From an uncultured Acidimicrobiales bacterium (GTDB lineage: Bacteria; Actinomycetota; Acidimicrobiia; Acidimicrobiales; SHLQ01): a DNA stretch of 64,000 nucleotides. The stretch covers positions 1 to 64,000 of the forward strand of contig CALLQB010000019.1 in NCBI GenBank assembly GCA_938015295.1. The letters are read 5' to 3'. Of the stretch, positions 27,377-36,940 are shown piece by piece. The notes beneath the pieces were generated by a model. That model did no database searches. It saw only the letters and a program-made list of their open reading frames with translations, and was not told where the DNA came from. The translations under genes and the position numbers were made by a program. Numbering within the stretch: position 1 is the first letter of the stretch; each line of letters begins with the position of its first letter.

Positions 27377-28980
27377 GATTGGCCTCCAGCGACGACGATG
27401 TCGCCTACGCCGAAGCGCTTCGGGTTATCGGCGAACGATTGTCTTCGAGCCAGCCACTTCACGGCGGGCCCCATGAAGAAATACGTGGCGACGAGGTCAA
27501 GGATTGTCGCCAGCCCGAGGTAAAAGGCGAAGCCTCGCACCGCTCCGGTGGTAAGCGCATAGAGCAGCACCGCGGCGATGAGCGAGGCCACATCGGCCTT
27601 CACGATGGTGCTAAAGGCGATCGGAAACGCTCGCTCGACCGAGGAGCCAAGCGTTCGTCCGTTTCGCATATCTTCTTTCACATGCTCGAAGTAGACGATG
27701 TTTGAGTCGACCGAAACGCCAATCGACACAATCAGACCGGTGACCCCGGCGAGGGTAAGCGCCAACCCCTGGGTCGAGCCGAGCCAAGAAATGATGGTCC
27801 AGAGCAACGCGCCGGACACAAGCAGGCTCAGAATCGCGATGAGACCGAGCGCCCGGTAATACCAGGTCACGTACACCGCCACAATCGCCAGACCAATGAG
27901 GCCAGCAATCATGCCGGCATTGAGTGCATCGTCGCCGAGACTGCCAGAAACCACTCGTTGTTGTTCGGGCTCCAGCTCGACCGGAAGTGCGCCGAAACGC
28001 AGCGCCACGGCAAGGTCCTTTGCTTCCGACTCGGAGAATGGTCCGCCGCTGATGGTGATCTGATCGCGGGAGAACTCGGGGGCGTTGACGTTGGGGGCGC
28101 TGATGACCTCGCCGTCGAGGGCAATGGCGATCGCACCTGATGGACAACTCGTGGCTCTCCCAAAGCAATCGCTGGCAAGCTGGTTGAAGCCGTCGATGCC
28201 GTCGGCACCGGCTTTGAATTCGGGGGCAACGAGCCACTCGATGCCTCCCTGGAGAGTCGCTCGAGCGTCGGTGAGAGCATCGCCCTTCACGCCGACGGGA
28301 CCAAGGGTGTAGCGCCCGACCTCGTTGCGGTCGTCGTCGTACTCGGCGAGCACAACATTTTGGGTTGGATCATCAGCATCGTCGGGGCTGGTGAGGTCGG
28401 GTACCTCGCCAAGTCCGAACAGGCCTTCGACAAACTCGATCTTTTCTTCGTCGGTCTCAAGAATTGTTGTGGTGGTGGTTGGCAGCGGCACCGTGGTGGC
28501 AACCGTACTGTCTGGAGCAATGCTGTCTGGAGCAGTGCTGTCTGGAGCAATCGTCGTCGCAGCGGATGCGACGGCGTCGTCGTAGAACTGCACCGGATCG
28601 TCGATACCGAGGTCGGCGAGGGTGCCGCCACTGGTATGGCGGGCGACAACCGGTCGAAACTGCAACTCGGCGGTTGCGCCGACGAGCTCAAGTGCCCGAT
28701 CGGTGTCTTCGACGCCGGGCAGCTGTACCAGGATGCCGTCGTCAACTCGGGAGATCTCTGGCTCGGCAACACCGAGGCTGTCAACGCGACTTCGAATGAT
28801 CTCGACTGCCTGGTCGAGGCTCTCGGTCGTCGTTTCTTCGGTGGCCTGGTAGCGAACCTCGACGCCGCCTTGCAGGTCGAGGCCTAACAAGGGCTCGTTG
28901 CCGACTGCGAAGGTCGCGATGAGGCCGCCGATCGCAAGCACGATCATGCCAATGAGGTAGCTCAGTTGTCGGCGACTCAT
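27373..28980 (-). CDS. secD: Protein translocase subunit SecD
   Basis: Partner of SecF, 535 residues. LLGLDLQGGVEV follows the first helix; the large periplasmic P1 part contains an Ala-Pro-Asp-Ser/Thr low-complexity insert (about residues 143-160) encoded by a 15-bp tandem repeat. The C-terminal membrane half has GVSVDSNIVYFEHVKEDMRNG and the remaining helices. Overlaps yajC and secF by four bases each. Confidence 0.95.
   Translation of the reverse strand: MSRRQLSYLIGMIVLAIGGLIATFAVGNEPLLGLDLQGGVEVRYQATEETTTESLDQAVEIIRSRVDSLGVAEPEISRVDDGILVQLPGVEDTDRALELVGATAELQFRPVVARHTSGGTLADLGIDDPVQFYDDAVASAATTIAPDSTAPDSIAPDSTVATTVPLPTTTTTILETDEEKIEFVEGLFGLGEVPDLTSPDDADDPTQNVVLAEYDDDRNEVGRYTLGPVGVKGDALTDARATLQGGIEWLVAPEFKAGADGIDGFNQLASDCFGRATSCPSGAIAIALDGEVISAPNVNAPEFSRDQITISGGPFSESEAKDLAVALRFGALPVELEPEQQRVVSGSLGDDALNAGMIAGLIGLAIVAVYVTWYYRALGLIAILSLLVSGALLWTIISWLGSTQGLALTLAGVTGLIVSIGVSVDSNIVYFEHVKEDMRNGRTLGSSVERAFPIAFSTIVKADVASLIAAVLLYALTTGAVRGFAFYLGLATILDLVATYFFMGPAVKWLARRQSFADNPKRFGVGDIVVAGGQS
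28508..28552 (-). repeat. Three 15-bp tandem repeats inside secD
   Basis: Units at 28508-28522, 28523-28537 and 28538-28552 differ by one or two bases and encode Ala-Pro-Asp-Ser-Ile/Thr. Because the unit is a multiple of three, copy-number change would keep the frame and alter only the length of a periplasmic loop. Confidence 0.85.
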
Positions 28981-29366
28981 TCGTCCTCGTCAGTTTCGGA
29001 CTCGGCGTCAGCGTTGGAGTCCGTCGAATCGCCTGCAGCGACCGAGGCCTTGTCGTTTTTGTCGTTTTTGTCGTTTTTGTCGCTCTTGTCGTTCTTGTCG
29101 CTTGTCTCATCGCTGTCATCGCCGATGATCGCCTGCACCGCTTCGCGAGCGACCTTGATCTCGACGCCCTTTGCGACTTCGAGCCAGATGACCGAGCCTT
29201 CGAACTCGACAATGTTTCCGTAAACGCCGCTTGTTGTGAGTACGTGGTCGCCCTCGCTAAGGCTCGCCAGAAGCGCCTGTTGCGCCTTTACCCGCTTTTG
29301 CTGAGGCAATATCAGCAAGACGTACATCAAAACGGCAAATACAGCCAGGATTATCAGCTGACCCAT
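28977..29366 (-). CDS. yajC: YajC family preprotein translocase subunit
   Basis: A 129-residue small membrane protein: one N-terminal helix (LIILAVFAVLMYVLLILPQQ) then the YajC core with GDHVLTTSGVYGNIVEFEG. The C-terminus is an unusual acidic tail with repeated Asp-Lys-Asn triplets, encoded by a 9-bp tandem repeat. An AAAGGAACC ribosome-site-like sequence precedes the ATG. First gene of the yajC-secD-secF run, all overlapping by four bases. Confidence 0.93.
   Translation of the reverse strand: MGQLIILAVFAVLMYVLLILPQQKRVKAQQALLASLSEGDHVLTTSGVYGNIVEFEGSVIWLEVAKGVEIKVAREAVQAIIGDDSDETSDKNDKSDKNDKNDKNDKASVAAGDSTDSNADAESETDEDE
29051..29104 (-). repeat. Six 9-bp tandem repeats inside yajC
   Basis: Six consecutive 9-bp units, the first three identical (TGTCGTTTT on the plus strand), encode Asp-Lys-Asn/Ser triplets in the YajC tail. 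In-frame slippage would change the tail length without breaking the gene. Confidence 0.85.
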
Positions 29367-29513
29367 GAGATTCGGTTCCTTTCGCCGGACCGGCAGATTC
29401 TAACGGCGCAGCCACGCTCACCTGCGTCACGGGCCGAGAGAAATCTTAGGGTCGGCCTCGAATCACCGGTATCGCTGTCCCCCGGCATGGGGGTCTGCGA
29501 CGAGTAACTCGAC

Positions 29514-31133
29514 GTGAGCACCATCGAAATCACACCCGCTGGCTCCAGCGTTGCGGGTACACCGACACGAATTCGCCGGCCCGCAGCGGCGCGTTTTCTG
29601 CAACAGACCACCTTCGGACCGACTCGAGGAAGCATCGACGACCTGGTGCGGCTCGGAAGTTACCGAGCGTGGATCGACAACCAACTCGCACTACCTGTAT
29701 CGCTGACCGAGCCGTACGTCCGAGCGAACTCCAACAGCAGTCTGAGCACGACCCGGCATCACATCTGGTGGAACAACGTGGTCCGCGGCCCAGATCAACT
29801 CCGGCAGCGTCTCGCGTTCGCGTGGAGTCAAATCTTCGTCGTCAGCGACCGCGACTACGTGCTTTCGAACAGCCAATACGCCATCTGTGACTTCTACGAC
29901 ATGTTGGCTCGCGGGGCAACGGGCAACTTTCGCGACCTCCTCGAAAGCGTCACGCTCCATCCGGTGATGGGCATCTACCTGAGCATGCTGCGCAACGAAA
30001 AGGCCAACCCCTCACAGAACGTGAGGCCCGACGAAAACTTTGCTCGAGAAGTCCTGCAGCTGTTTTCGATCGGGCTTTGGAAACTTCGCCCGAACGGCGA
30101 ACGTGTGCTCGACCAGACCGGATCTCCCGTCCCGGCATTTGATCAGGAAGTCGTCGAACATTTTGCCAAGGTATTCACGGGCTGGAACTACGACGGTCTT
30201 CGCAGCTGGACCGACACCAATATCTCCTTGGAGTCGCGTGACACCCCAATGATCGCCGACGACTCCTTTCACGACCGGTCAGCGAAGCGACTCCTCGATG
30301 GCCACCTGGTTCCCGCTGGTGGCAGCGCCCGAAGTGATCTGACCGCAGCGCTCGACAATATCTTCGAGCACCCAAACGTCGGGCCGTTTCTTGCCCGTCA
30401 ACTCATTCAACGTTTCATCACCAGCAACCCGCGTCCGGCCTATGTACGACGCGTTGCCGCCGTATTTGACGACAACGGACACGGCACTCGCGGCGACCTA
30501 CAAGCGGTGACCATCGCCCTGTTCACCGACCCCGAAGCACGCAGAGGGTACCGGCGGCACCCCGAGACGTTCGGCAAGATTAAAGAGCCGCTGCTACGGC
30601 TCTCACAGGTGTGGCGGGCTTTCGACGCCCAGCCTGGGCCGGAGGCCAACGACATCTTTCGGCCGTATGCATCCGCGATCAGTTCGATTGAGGCGGTCGT
30701 TGGGCAGGCGCCGCTGCGCTCTCCCTCAGTCTTCAATTTCTATCAACCTGATCATCTCCTCGCATCGGACACCGCCTCGACAGGCCCGCTCAGCTCGCCT
30801 GAAGCACAGATCCTTTCGGAGATCAACGTCGCATCAACAAACAACATGTTGCTCGCACAGATCTACACCGACAACAACCACGGCGACCCGTCCCACCGGC
30901 GCACGAGCACCAAGATCAACATCGACTTTGAGCTGTCGCTAGCCGACGACGTCGACGCGCTCCTCCGGCACCTCAATGTCTTGGTACTGGGCGGCAGACT
31001 TCCGCGCACCTACCGGCGGGCCATCGCCGATCATCTCGCCAGCTACGCCCTCGACGAGCAAGGACGGCTCGCCCGAGTGACCGACGCTATCTATTGCTTG
31101 GTTGGCTCACCGTTTCACCTCGTGCAGAAGTGA
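29514..31133 (+). CDS. DUF1800 family protein
   Basis: A 539-residue DUF1800 protein. Family features visible: AARFLQQTTFGPT at the start of the domain, WWNNVVRGPDQLRQRLAFAWSQI, FRDLLESVTLHPVMGIYL, RPDENFAREVLQLFSIGLW and VFTGWNYDG. No clear signal peptide follows the GTG start chosen here. DUF1800 genes are almost always next to DUF1501 genes, as here; the biochemical role is unknown. The pair is on the plus strand inside an otherwise leftward housekeeping cluster. Confidence 0.88.
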   Translation: MSTIEITPAGSSVAGTPTRIRRPAAARFLQQTTFGPTRGSIDDLVRLGSYRAWIDNQLALPVSLTEPYVRANSNSSLSTTRHHIWWNNVVRGPDQLRQRLAFAWSQIFVVSDRDYVLSNSQYAICDFYDMLARGATGNFRDLLESVTLHPVMGIYLSMLRNEKANPSQNVRPDENFAREVLQLFSIGLWKLRPNGERVLDQTGSPVPAFDQEVVEHFAKVFTGWNYDGLRSWTDTNISLESRDTPMIADDSFHDRSAKRLLDGHLVPAGGSARSDLTAALDNIFEHPNVGPFLARQLIQRFITSNPRPAYVRRVAAVFDDNGHGTRGDLQAVTIALFTDPEARRGYRRHPETFGKIKEPLLRLSQVWRAFDAQPGPEANDIFRPYASAISSIEAVVGQAPLRSPSVFNFYQPDHLLASDTASTGPLSSPEAQILSEINVASTNNMLLAQIYTDNNHGDPSHRRTSTKINIDFELSLADDVDALLRHLNVLVLGGRLPRTYRRAIADHLASYALDEQGRLARVTDAIYCLVGSPFHLVQK

Positions 31134-31158
31134 CACGAGAACACCCCGAAAGCTTGGT

Positions 31159-32568
31159 ATGACCCACCCTTCAGTACACGCTCATGGCGCTTTCGACCGC
31201 CGACGCTTTCTTGCCTCGACGGCAGCTACTGCAGCTGCTGGCGTCACCCTTTCGACGTTTCCCTTTGGCATGGCATCGACGGCGGCCGCCGCAACAGGGC
31301 CCCGCAGTCTCGTTTGCGTCTTTCTCGCTGGCGGTGCGGATTCGTTCAACATGTTCCTGCCGCTCGACCACAACACAACCGACCAAACCTATGAGACCTA
31401 CCGGCGAACTCGAGGCGCTCTAGCCGTGAACGCCCGCAACATCCTGCCGATTGGCAACGGCGACTTTGGGTTACATCCCCTCCTGCCAGGTCTGGCCAGC
31501 CTTGCCGAACAAGATCGACTGGCCACGGTGATGAACGTCGGTCCGCTTTCGCGACCCACCACGCGGGCCGACTATCTCGCTCAGCGTCAGATTCCCCAAA
31601 GCCTCTTCGCCCACGATGCACAACAGAAGCTTTGGCAAACCGCTCAGGTAACAACAACAGGCAACGAAGGCTGGGGCGGCGCAATCACGGCTGCGGTTGC
31701 CAATGGCGCAGGGGTTGCTCCGTCGTTCTCGCTCAATGGATCGAACGCCTGGCAGGCGGCGCAAGGAGCGAAATACGCACGACTCTCGCCTACGGTGCCG
31801 ATCTCGCGGCTCGCCGGCTACGACGGCTCGATGTGGAACTGGATCCCAAACCTCGACGCGGTGGCCGGAGTCATAGCACGCGGGCAACACGCCGCAGCGG
31901 TATCAGTCAACGCGTTCGACCGAGCGGCCGAAACAAGCATCGCCGACGCAATTGCCACCACTGAACAGCTGCAAGAGGCCACGGCCAGCAGCGAATCGAA
32001 CGACGTCGGGATGGAGGACATCGACCAAAACCGACTTGCCCGACAACTTGAGCAAGTGGCCCGACTTATCAAGAACCGCGAAGCACTTGGGATGCCGAGG
32101 CAGATCTTTTTTGTCCGAATGGGTGGATGGGACACCCACGGCGAACAAGCCGAGCGGTGGCCCGCGCTGCTCACCGAGTTCAATGAGGCAATCACCAAAT
32201 TTGCTGGGGCACTCGACAATCTCGACCTTGCCGACTCGGTCACAACCTTTACGGCGTCGGACTTCGGCCGAACGCTAACCATCAACGGCGATGGCACCGA
32301 CCACGGCTGGGGAGGCCACGCCTTTGTTTTCGGTGGCGCCGTGCGAGGAGGGCACTACGGAACGTTCCCGAGCTACAGCCTCGACAACAACCCCGACGAC
32401 GTGGGTGAGAACCAGCGAGACTTTGCCGGCCGCTTGATCCCGTCGACATCGGTAGGCCAGTACAGCGCGACGCTCGCCCGCTGGATGGGCCTCAGCGAGC
32501 CACAGATCAACGCTGCGATCCCCCACCTCGCGAACTTTGACCAACGCGATCTCGGATTCCTTCGCTAG
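31159..32568 (+). CDS. DUF1501 family protein with Tat signal
   Basis: A 469-residue protein with a twin-arginine export signal (DRRRFLAST then a hydrophobic Ala-rich core). The mature part shows the DUF1501 pattern: LVCVFLAGGADSFNMFLPLD, the HPLLPGLASL region, FFVRMGGWDTHGEQ, TFTASDFGRTLTINGDGTDHGWGGHAFVFG. This resembles the alkaline phosphatase/sulfatase fold and suggests a secreted metal-binding protein. The ATG at 31159 is 25 bp after the DUF1800 stop; the open frame begins earlier within that gene, but the upstream part is not signal-like. Confidence 0.88.
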   Translation: MTHPSVHAHGAFDRRRFLASTAATAAAGVTLSTFPFGMASTAAAATGPRSLVCVFLAGGADSFNMFLPLDHNTTDQTYETYRRTRGALAVNARNILPIGNGDFGLHPLLPGLASLAEQDRLATVMNVGPLSRPTTRADYLAQRQIPQSLFAHDAQQKLWQTAQVTTTGNEGWGGAITAAVANGAGVAPSFSLNGSNAWQAAQGAKYARLSPTVPISRLAGYDGSMWNWIPNLDAVAGVIARGQHAAAVSVNAFDRAAETSIADAIATTEQLQEATASSESNDVGMEDIDQNRLARQLEQVARLIKNREALGMPRQIFFVRMGGWDTHGEQAERWPALLTEFNEAITKFAGALDNLDLADSVTTFTASDFGRTLTINGDGTDHGWGGHAFVFGGAVRGGHYGTFPSYSLDNNPDDVGENQRDFAGRLIPSTSVGQYSATLARWMGLSEPQINAAIPHLANFDQRDLGFLR

Positions 32569-32584
32569 CTCCTCGTAGCGGGCC

Positions 32585-33691
32585 TTAGCCCCAGACCGCG
32601 TGCACGTCGGCTCGAAATTCTTCGAACCGACTCTCGACGATCGACTGTCGCAAGTCGTCGACAAACCGCAACAACCACCAGAGGTTGTGCAACGTCAAAA
32701 CACGAGCCGCGGTGGGCTCCTTCACCATAAGAAGATGCCGCAGGTAGCCCCTCGACCACGTGGCCGCCGGGCTGTCCGGCGACCCCGGGTCGATCGGTTC
32801 GTCGCTCAGCTGAAACTCGGCGCGACGAAGATTGAGCTTGCCGGAGCTAGTGAGGAGTGTCCCGTGCCGGGCGAGACGGGTAGGGAGCACACAGTCGAAC
32901 ATATCGACGCCGTTCGCTACCGCCTCGACGATGCCCACCGGGTCGCCGAGTCCCATGAAATACCTCGGCTGGTCAGTAGGAAGGATCGCTGTGACCGCTC
33001 CGAGCGCCGACACCATTTCCTCCTGGCTTTCCCCAACGGACAAACCACCCACGGCGTACCCATCGAAGCCGATTTCCATGGTGCGTTCAGCGCTTTCGAT
33101 ACGCAGCGCCAGATCGGTTCCACCCTGCACAATCCCAAATTGGCTCTGCATCTCGAAGCTCGCGCCGGCAAGAAAAGCGCCCCGTGCCCGTTCCGCCCAG
33201 TCGGCACTGGTATCGACAGCGTGGCGCAGCACCTTCGTCGGAGCTGGCAAGCCAGGACACACATCGAGCACCATCTGAATGTCGGCGCCAAGCTTCGCCT
33301 GAACCTCTACTGCAGATTCGGGGGTGAGCTTGTGAGTCGAGCCGTCGTACACCGACCGAAACGTCGCTCCCTCAGCATCAACCTTGGGTTCAAGCGAGAA
33401 GATCTGGTAGCCGCCAGAATCGGTCAGCATGTGTCGATTCCAGCGGGTAAACCCGTGAAGCCCACCGAGTTCGGCCACCGTGTCGGCGCCCGGTCGCAGC
33501 ATCAGATGGTACGTATTGCCCAACACGACGTGCGCGTTAAGTGTCTCAAGGTCGTCCGACGTCAGGTGCCGTACAGCACCGCGTGTGCCCACCGGCATGA
33601 AACAGGGCGTGGGGAAAGAACCCCGCGCCGTCGTTACTGCGCCGGCGCGAGCCGTACCGTCGGATTTCTCAAGGGTGAAAGAGGCGCGCAT
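32585..33691 (-). CDS. tgt: Queuine/preQ1 tRNA-guanine transglycosylase lacking zinc-site cysteines
   Basis: Exchanges guanine 34 of certain tRNAs for a queuosine precursor. Catalytic features remain: Asp91 in TDSGGYQIFSL, Asp143 in LDVC, FGIVQGG, VGGLSVGE and the nucleophile Asp266 in DMFDCVLPTR. The zinc site normally reads CxCxxC followed by a distant His; here the aligned positions are Ser304, Asp306 and Ala309, and only His335 is kept. The flanking PIDP and WSRGYLRHL are conserved, so the alignment is sound. Length 368 is normal. Either the enzyme folds without zinc or its activity is changed. Next to queA, with queG elsewhere in the window. Confidence 0.92.
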   Translation of the reverse strand: MRASFTLEKSDGTARAGAVTTARGSFPTPCFMPVGTRGAVRHLTSDDLETLNAHVVLGNTYHLMLRPGADTVAELGGLHGFTRWNRHMLTDSGGYQIFSLEPKVDAEGATFRSVYDGSTHKLTPESAVEVQAKLGADIQMVLDVCPGLPAPTKVLRHAVDTSADWAERARGAFLAGASFEMQSQFGIVQGGTDLALRIESAERTMEIGFDGYAVGGLSVGESQEEMVSALGAVTAILPTDQPRYFMGLGDPVGIVEAVANGVDMFDCVLPTRLARHGTLLTSSGKLNLRRAEFQLSDEPIDPGSPDSPAATWSRGYLRHLLMVKEPTAARVLTLHNLWWLLRFVDDLRQSIVESRFEEFRADVHAVWG

Positions 33692-33763
33692 CGAGACAAG
33701 GATCGCACATCACCGAAGCCGCTCCCCTTGTTGGGGAGGTGAAGAGTCGCGGGCGAGTCGCCG

Positions 33764-34162
33764 CTAGGCGAACAGGCCTGATTTCGGCGCATCAGCTGCA
33801 GCGGCATCTTCAACCGCTTGCTCTGCAGCCGCCACCGCGGCGGCCTCGACCGCATCTGCTTCGGCCTGCACAACCGACTCGTCGAATTGCTGTGACATCG
33901 AGGTCGGGCCGCTACCACTTGCTGGCGGATGGCTCGCACCGGTCAGCGGCCGCATGACTTGCAGCCCGACAATGCCAAGGGGTTCGGCCAGGAATCCGTT
34001 GATCTCTTCCGCGTCGGTGATGCTGATCATGCCATTGGGCAGCGAAGCAACCTTTGCAGCGACGAACCAACCAAGAACTTCGTCGGCGCGCGCATGGACG
34101 ACATCGCCGACCTTTACGTCAATGCCTCGAATGTGCACTACTTCTATCTGTCCACGACTCAT
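33764..34162 (-). CDS. Conserved small protein between queA and tgt, unknown function
   Basis: 132 residues. The first 75 form a compact region (IEVVHIRGIDVKVGD, ITDAEEINGFLAEPLGIVGLQVMRPL) and the last 45 are Ala/Glu-rich, probably a flexible or helical tail. No family recognised. It starts 32 bp after the queA stop and ends 72 bp before tgt, so it belongs to the same transcript and may be connected with tRNA modification or secretion, but nothing in the sequence shows that. Confidence 0.65.
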   Translation of the reverse strand: MSRGQIEVVHIRGIDVKVGDVVHARADEVLGWFVAAKVASLPNGMISITDAEEINGFLAEPLGIVGLQVMRPLTGASHPPASGSGPTSMSQQFDESVVQAEADAVEAAAVAAAEQAVEDAAAADAPKSGLFA

Positions 34163-34194
34163 GTGTGATGTAACGGCAGTTCAACAGCGCAACT

Positions 34195-35208
34195 TCACTC
34201 TTTTCGAGAAAGAAACATGCCATCGCCAAACGACAGCATTCGGTAGTTCTCGACGATCGCCGTGTCATAGATATCACGCCACCGTGTACCAACGAAGGCC
34301 TCAATCATGACGAGAAGGGTCGATTTTGGCAGGTGAAAGTTCGTCAGCATTGCGTCGACGACCACGAAGTCATAAGGGGGCCGGATGAACAGATCTGTCC
34401 GCCCCTCAAGCGCACCACGGGCGGCCGCAGACTCAAGCGACCGCACGACTGTGGTGCCGACAGCGACCACACGGTCGGCCGACTCCACAAGATCCCAGGT
34501 CTTCTGAGGCACTCTGTATGCCTCGGAGTGCATCTGGTGTTCGTCAAGCAATCCGTCGCCGAGCGGCCGGAAGGTGTCGAGGCCAACGGTGAGTTGCACC
34601 CGCGCGATCTGGGCGCCCCGTTCCTCGATCTCGGCGAGGATTTGGTCGGTGAGATGCAACCCAGCGGTCGGTGCTGCGACTGACCCCGGATGGGTCGCGT
34701 ACACGGTCTGGTAACGCGACATATCAGCGACAGTCTCGGTAATGTAGGGCGGAAGCGGCAGCTCGCCCGCCGCCTCAAGCGCCGCCTCGACCGAACCCTC
34801 GGCTTCGAGCTCTACAAGTCGACGACCGCCGTCGATGCGAGCTCCGACGACAACGGCGAAACCAGCGGCCACTTCGATGCGGGTACCAGGGGCGATCTTC
34901 TTGCTTGGCCGAACAAGCGCCTGCCAACGGCCATCGGCGACGGGCTCGAGCAAGAGGATTTCGGCAGCGCCGCCGGTGGGACGGCGGACACGCAACCTGG
35001 CGGGGAGTACTTTGGTGTCATTGAGCACGACCACGTCGCCAGGGCCAAGCAGGTCTGGCACGTTCGCCATCGTGAGATGTCGGGGCTCGACGCCGGCGCC
35101 TTGGTCGACAAAAAGCTTCGCTGCCGACCTTTCGACCGCCGGCGACTGCGCAATGTTTGCTGCTGGCAGGTGGTAGTCGTAGTCATCGGCTGATGCCGAG
35201 AAACTCAT
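34195..35208 (-). CDS. queA: S-adenosylmethionine:tRNA ribosyltransferase-isomerase
   Basis: Makes epoxyqueuosine in tRNA by transferring the ribosyl part of SAM. The 337-residue protein starts with [23 protein letters not shown] and contains [33 protein letters not shown] and [13 protein letters not shown], all QueA signatures. Overlaps ruvB by four bases; tgt lies downstream and queG is at 61871-62992. Confidence 0.96.
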   Translation of the reverse strand: MSFSASADDYDYHLPAANIAQSPAVERSAAKLFVDQGAGVEPRHLTMANVPDLLGPGDVVVLNDTKVLPARLRVRRPTGGAAEILLLEPVADGRWQALVRPSKKIAPGTRIEVAAGFAVVVGARIDGGRRLVELEAEGSVEAALEAAGELPLPPYITETVADMSRYQTVYATHPGSVAAPTAGLHLTDQILAEIEERGAQIARVQLTVGLDTFRPLGDGLLDEHQMHSEAYRVPQKTWDLVESADRVVAVGTTVVRSLESAAARGALEGRTDLFIRPPYDFVVVDAMLTNFHLPKSTLLVMIEAFVGTRWRDIYDTAIVENYRMLSFGDGMFLSRKE

Positions 35209-36338
35209 GATTCGTCGAAGAGGCCCGGTGGCGGCGCTGGGTCGGCCGCTCTGGTGGGAGCTGTCAGCCCCAAATGACGCCAGGCGCTCGCAGTGGCGAC
35301 TCGGCCCTGCGGGGTACGCATGAGGAAACCCTGCTGGATGAGGTACGGCTCGTAGACATCTTCGACCGTCTCGGTGGGCTCGGACACACTAATCGACAAC
35401 GTCTTGAGGCCGACCGGACCCCCCTCGAACATGACACAGACCGCTTCAAGCAGGCCACGACTTGGTTTGTCGAGACCTCGGTCGTCGACACCAAAGAACT
35501 TCAAGCCGTCCTTCGCCACCGTGAGATCAATCAACCCGTCGCGATCGACGTCGGAAAAGTCTCGAACCTGGCGCAACAACCGGTTGGCAATACGTGGGGT
35601 GCCCCGCGAGCGGCCAGCGATCTCGGCAGCGCCATCGACGTCGATATCGACGCCAAGAATACGTGCGGCGCGCAACACAATCGACTGGAGTTCGTCGGGT
35701 TCGTAGTATTCGAGACGGGTTTCGAGGCCAAAGCGATCGCGTAACGGCCCCGTGAGCAGCCCCACACGGGTCGTCGCTCCGACAAGGGTGAACGGAGACA
35801 CGGGCAGCGGTATCGATCGGGCAGCGGGACCTTTGCCAAGAACGATATCGACACGGAAATCTTCCATCGCCGGATAAAGCACCTCTTCGACAGCACGCGA
35901 AAGCCGGTGAATCTCGTCGATGAACAACACGTCGCCTTCCTCGAGCTGATTGAGGATCGAGGCGAGGTCGCCCGGACGTTCGAGTGCAGGCCCCGAAGTG
36001 ATGTGTAGCTCGGCGCCCATTTCTTTGGCCGCTATATGAGCGAGCGTTGTCTTGCCAAGGCCTGGGGGCCCGGCAAAGAGCAGATGATCGGCTGCCCGGC
36101 GACGCTTTTTCGCTGCGCCGAGCACCACCCGCAATTTTTCCTTCAATTCGCGCTGACCCACGAAATCGTCGAGCGTCTGTGGGCGAAGGCCGGCCTCATC
36201 GCTCTCATCGCCGACAAGGCTTGCTTCGAGCGACACCGATTCATCAACCGGGTTCGCAGCGCCAGAAAGGGTCTCGCCGGTCTCGTTGGTCTCGTCGTCG
36301 TCTTCGTGACCACCGAGGAGTTCGTCGCGACCACTCAC
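35205..36338 (-). CDS. ruvB: Holliday junction branch migration ATPase RuvB
   Basis: Hexameric helicase motor of 377 residues, slightly long because of an acidic N-terminal extension of about 45 residues. [15 protein letters not shown], Walker [13 protein letters not shown], Walker [10 protein letters not shown] and sensor region [18 protein letters not shown] are present. Stop overlaps queA and start overlaps ruvA. Confidence 0.97.
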   Translation of the reverse strand: MSGRDELLGGHEDDDETNETGETLSGAANPVDESVSLEASLVGDESDEAGLRPQTLDDFVGQRELKEKLRVVLGAAKKRRRAADHLLFAGPPGLGKTTLAHIAAKEMGAELHITSGPALERPGDLASILNQLEEGDVLFIDEIHRLSRAVEEVLYPAMEDFRVDIVLGKGPAARSIPLPVSPFTLVGATTRVGLLTGPLRDRFGLETRLEYYEPDELQSIVLRAARILGVDIDVDGAAEIAGRSRGTPRIANRLLRQVRDFSDVDRDGLIDLTVAKDGLKFFGVDDRGLDKPSRGLLEAVCVMFEGGPVGLKTLSISVSEPTETVEDVYEPYLIQQGFLMRTPQGRVATASAWRHLGLTAPTRAADPAPPPGLFDES

Positions 36339-36940
36339 CGCGGCGCTGCCAGTCGTTTCAGCGCCGTTTGCAGCAGCTCGGCCGGATCGGCCTCAGCATC
36401 GAGATCGACGATGGCCATGCGGATTTCGTCGTTGCTGTACCCGAGGCCCGACAAGGCCTCACGCACGTCGGCAAGCGCACGCGGTGTTGAGGATGCGGTG
36501 TCGGAATCGGCAAGCACCGACAGATCGACGACATCAGGAAGATCAAGTTTGCTCTTTAACTCGACCAGCAGCCGAGTGGCAGTCTTTTTGCCAACACCAG
36601 GAACCAAGCAAAGTGCGTCGACGTCATCGCTCGCCAGCACGGCTCGAAGCTCATGCGGAGCGTGGACTGACAAGATGTCGAGGCCGAGCTTGGGCCCAAC
36701 ACCATGCGCGGCAATGAGCGCCTCGAAGGCAATGCGCTCTTCTTTGGCAAGAAAGCCATACAGCGTCTGTGAATCTTCACGGATGTGGTGATGCACGTAC
36801 AAAAACAGCTCGGCGCCGACCGCCGGCAGACGTTCGACCGACGCCGGCCCAAGCAACAGCCGGTAGCCGACGCCGGCGACCTCAACAAGCGCCTCGTTGC
36901 CGCCTCGGTCGAGAAGGATTCCTCGTAGCGATCCAATCAT
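36335..36940 (-). CDS. ruvA: Holliday junction protein RuvA
   Basis: 201 residues. OB-fold N-terminus starting [12 protein letters not shown], helix-hairpin-helix segments ([18 protein letters not shown] and [19 protein letters not shown]) and a C-terminal domain III with GLGYSNDEI. The ATG at 36940 overlaps the ruvC stop by four bases; the longer frame to 36979 is not family-like. Confidence 0.96.
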   Translation of the reverse strand: MIGSLRGILLDRGGNEALVEVAGVGYRLLLGPASVERLPAVGAELFLYVHHHIREDSQTLYGFLAKEERIAFEALIAAHGVGPKLGLDILSVHAPHELRAVLASDDVDALCLVPGVGKKTATRLLVELKSKLDLPDVVDLSVLADSDTASSTPRALADVREALSGLGYSNDEIRMAIVDLDAEADPAELLQTALKRLAAPR

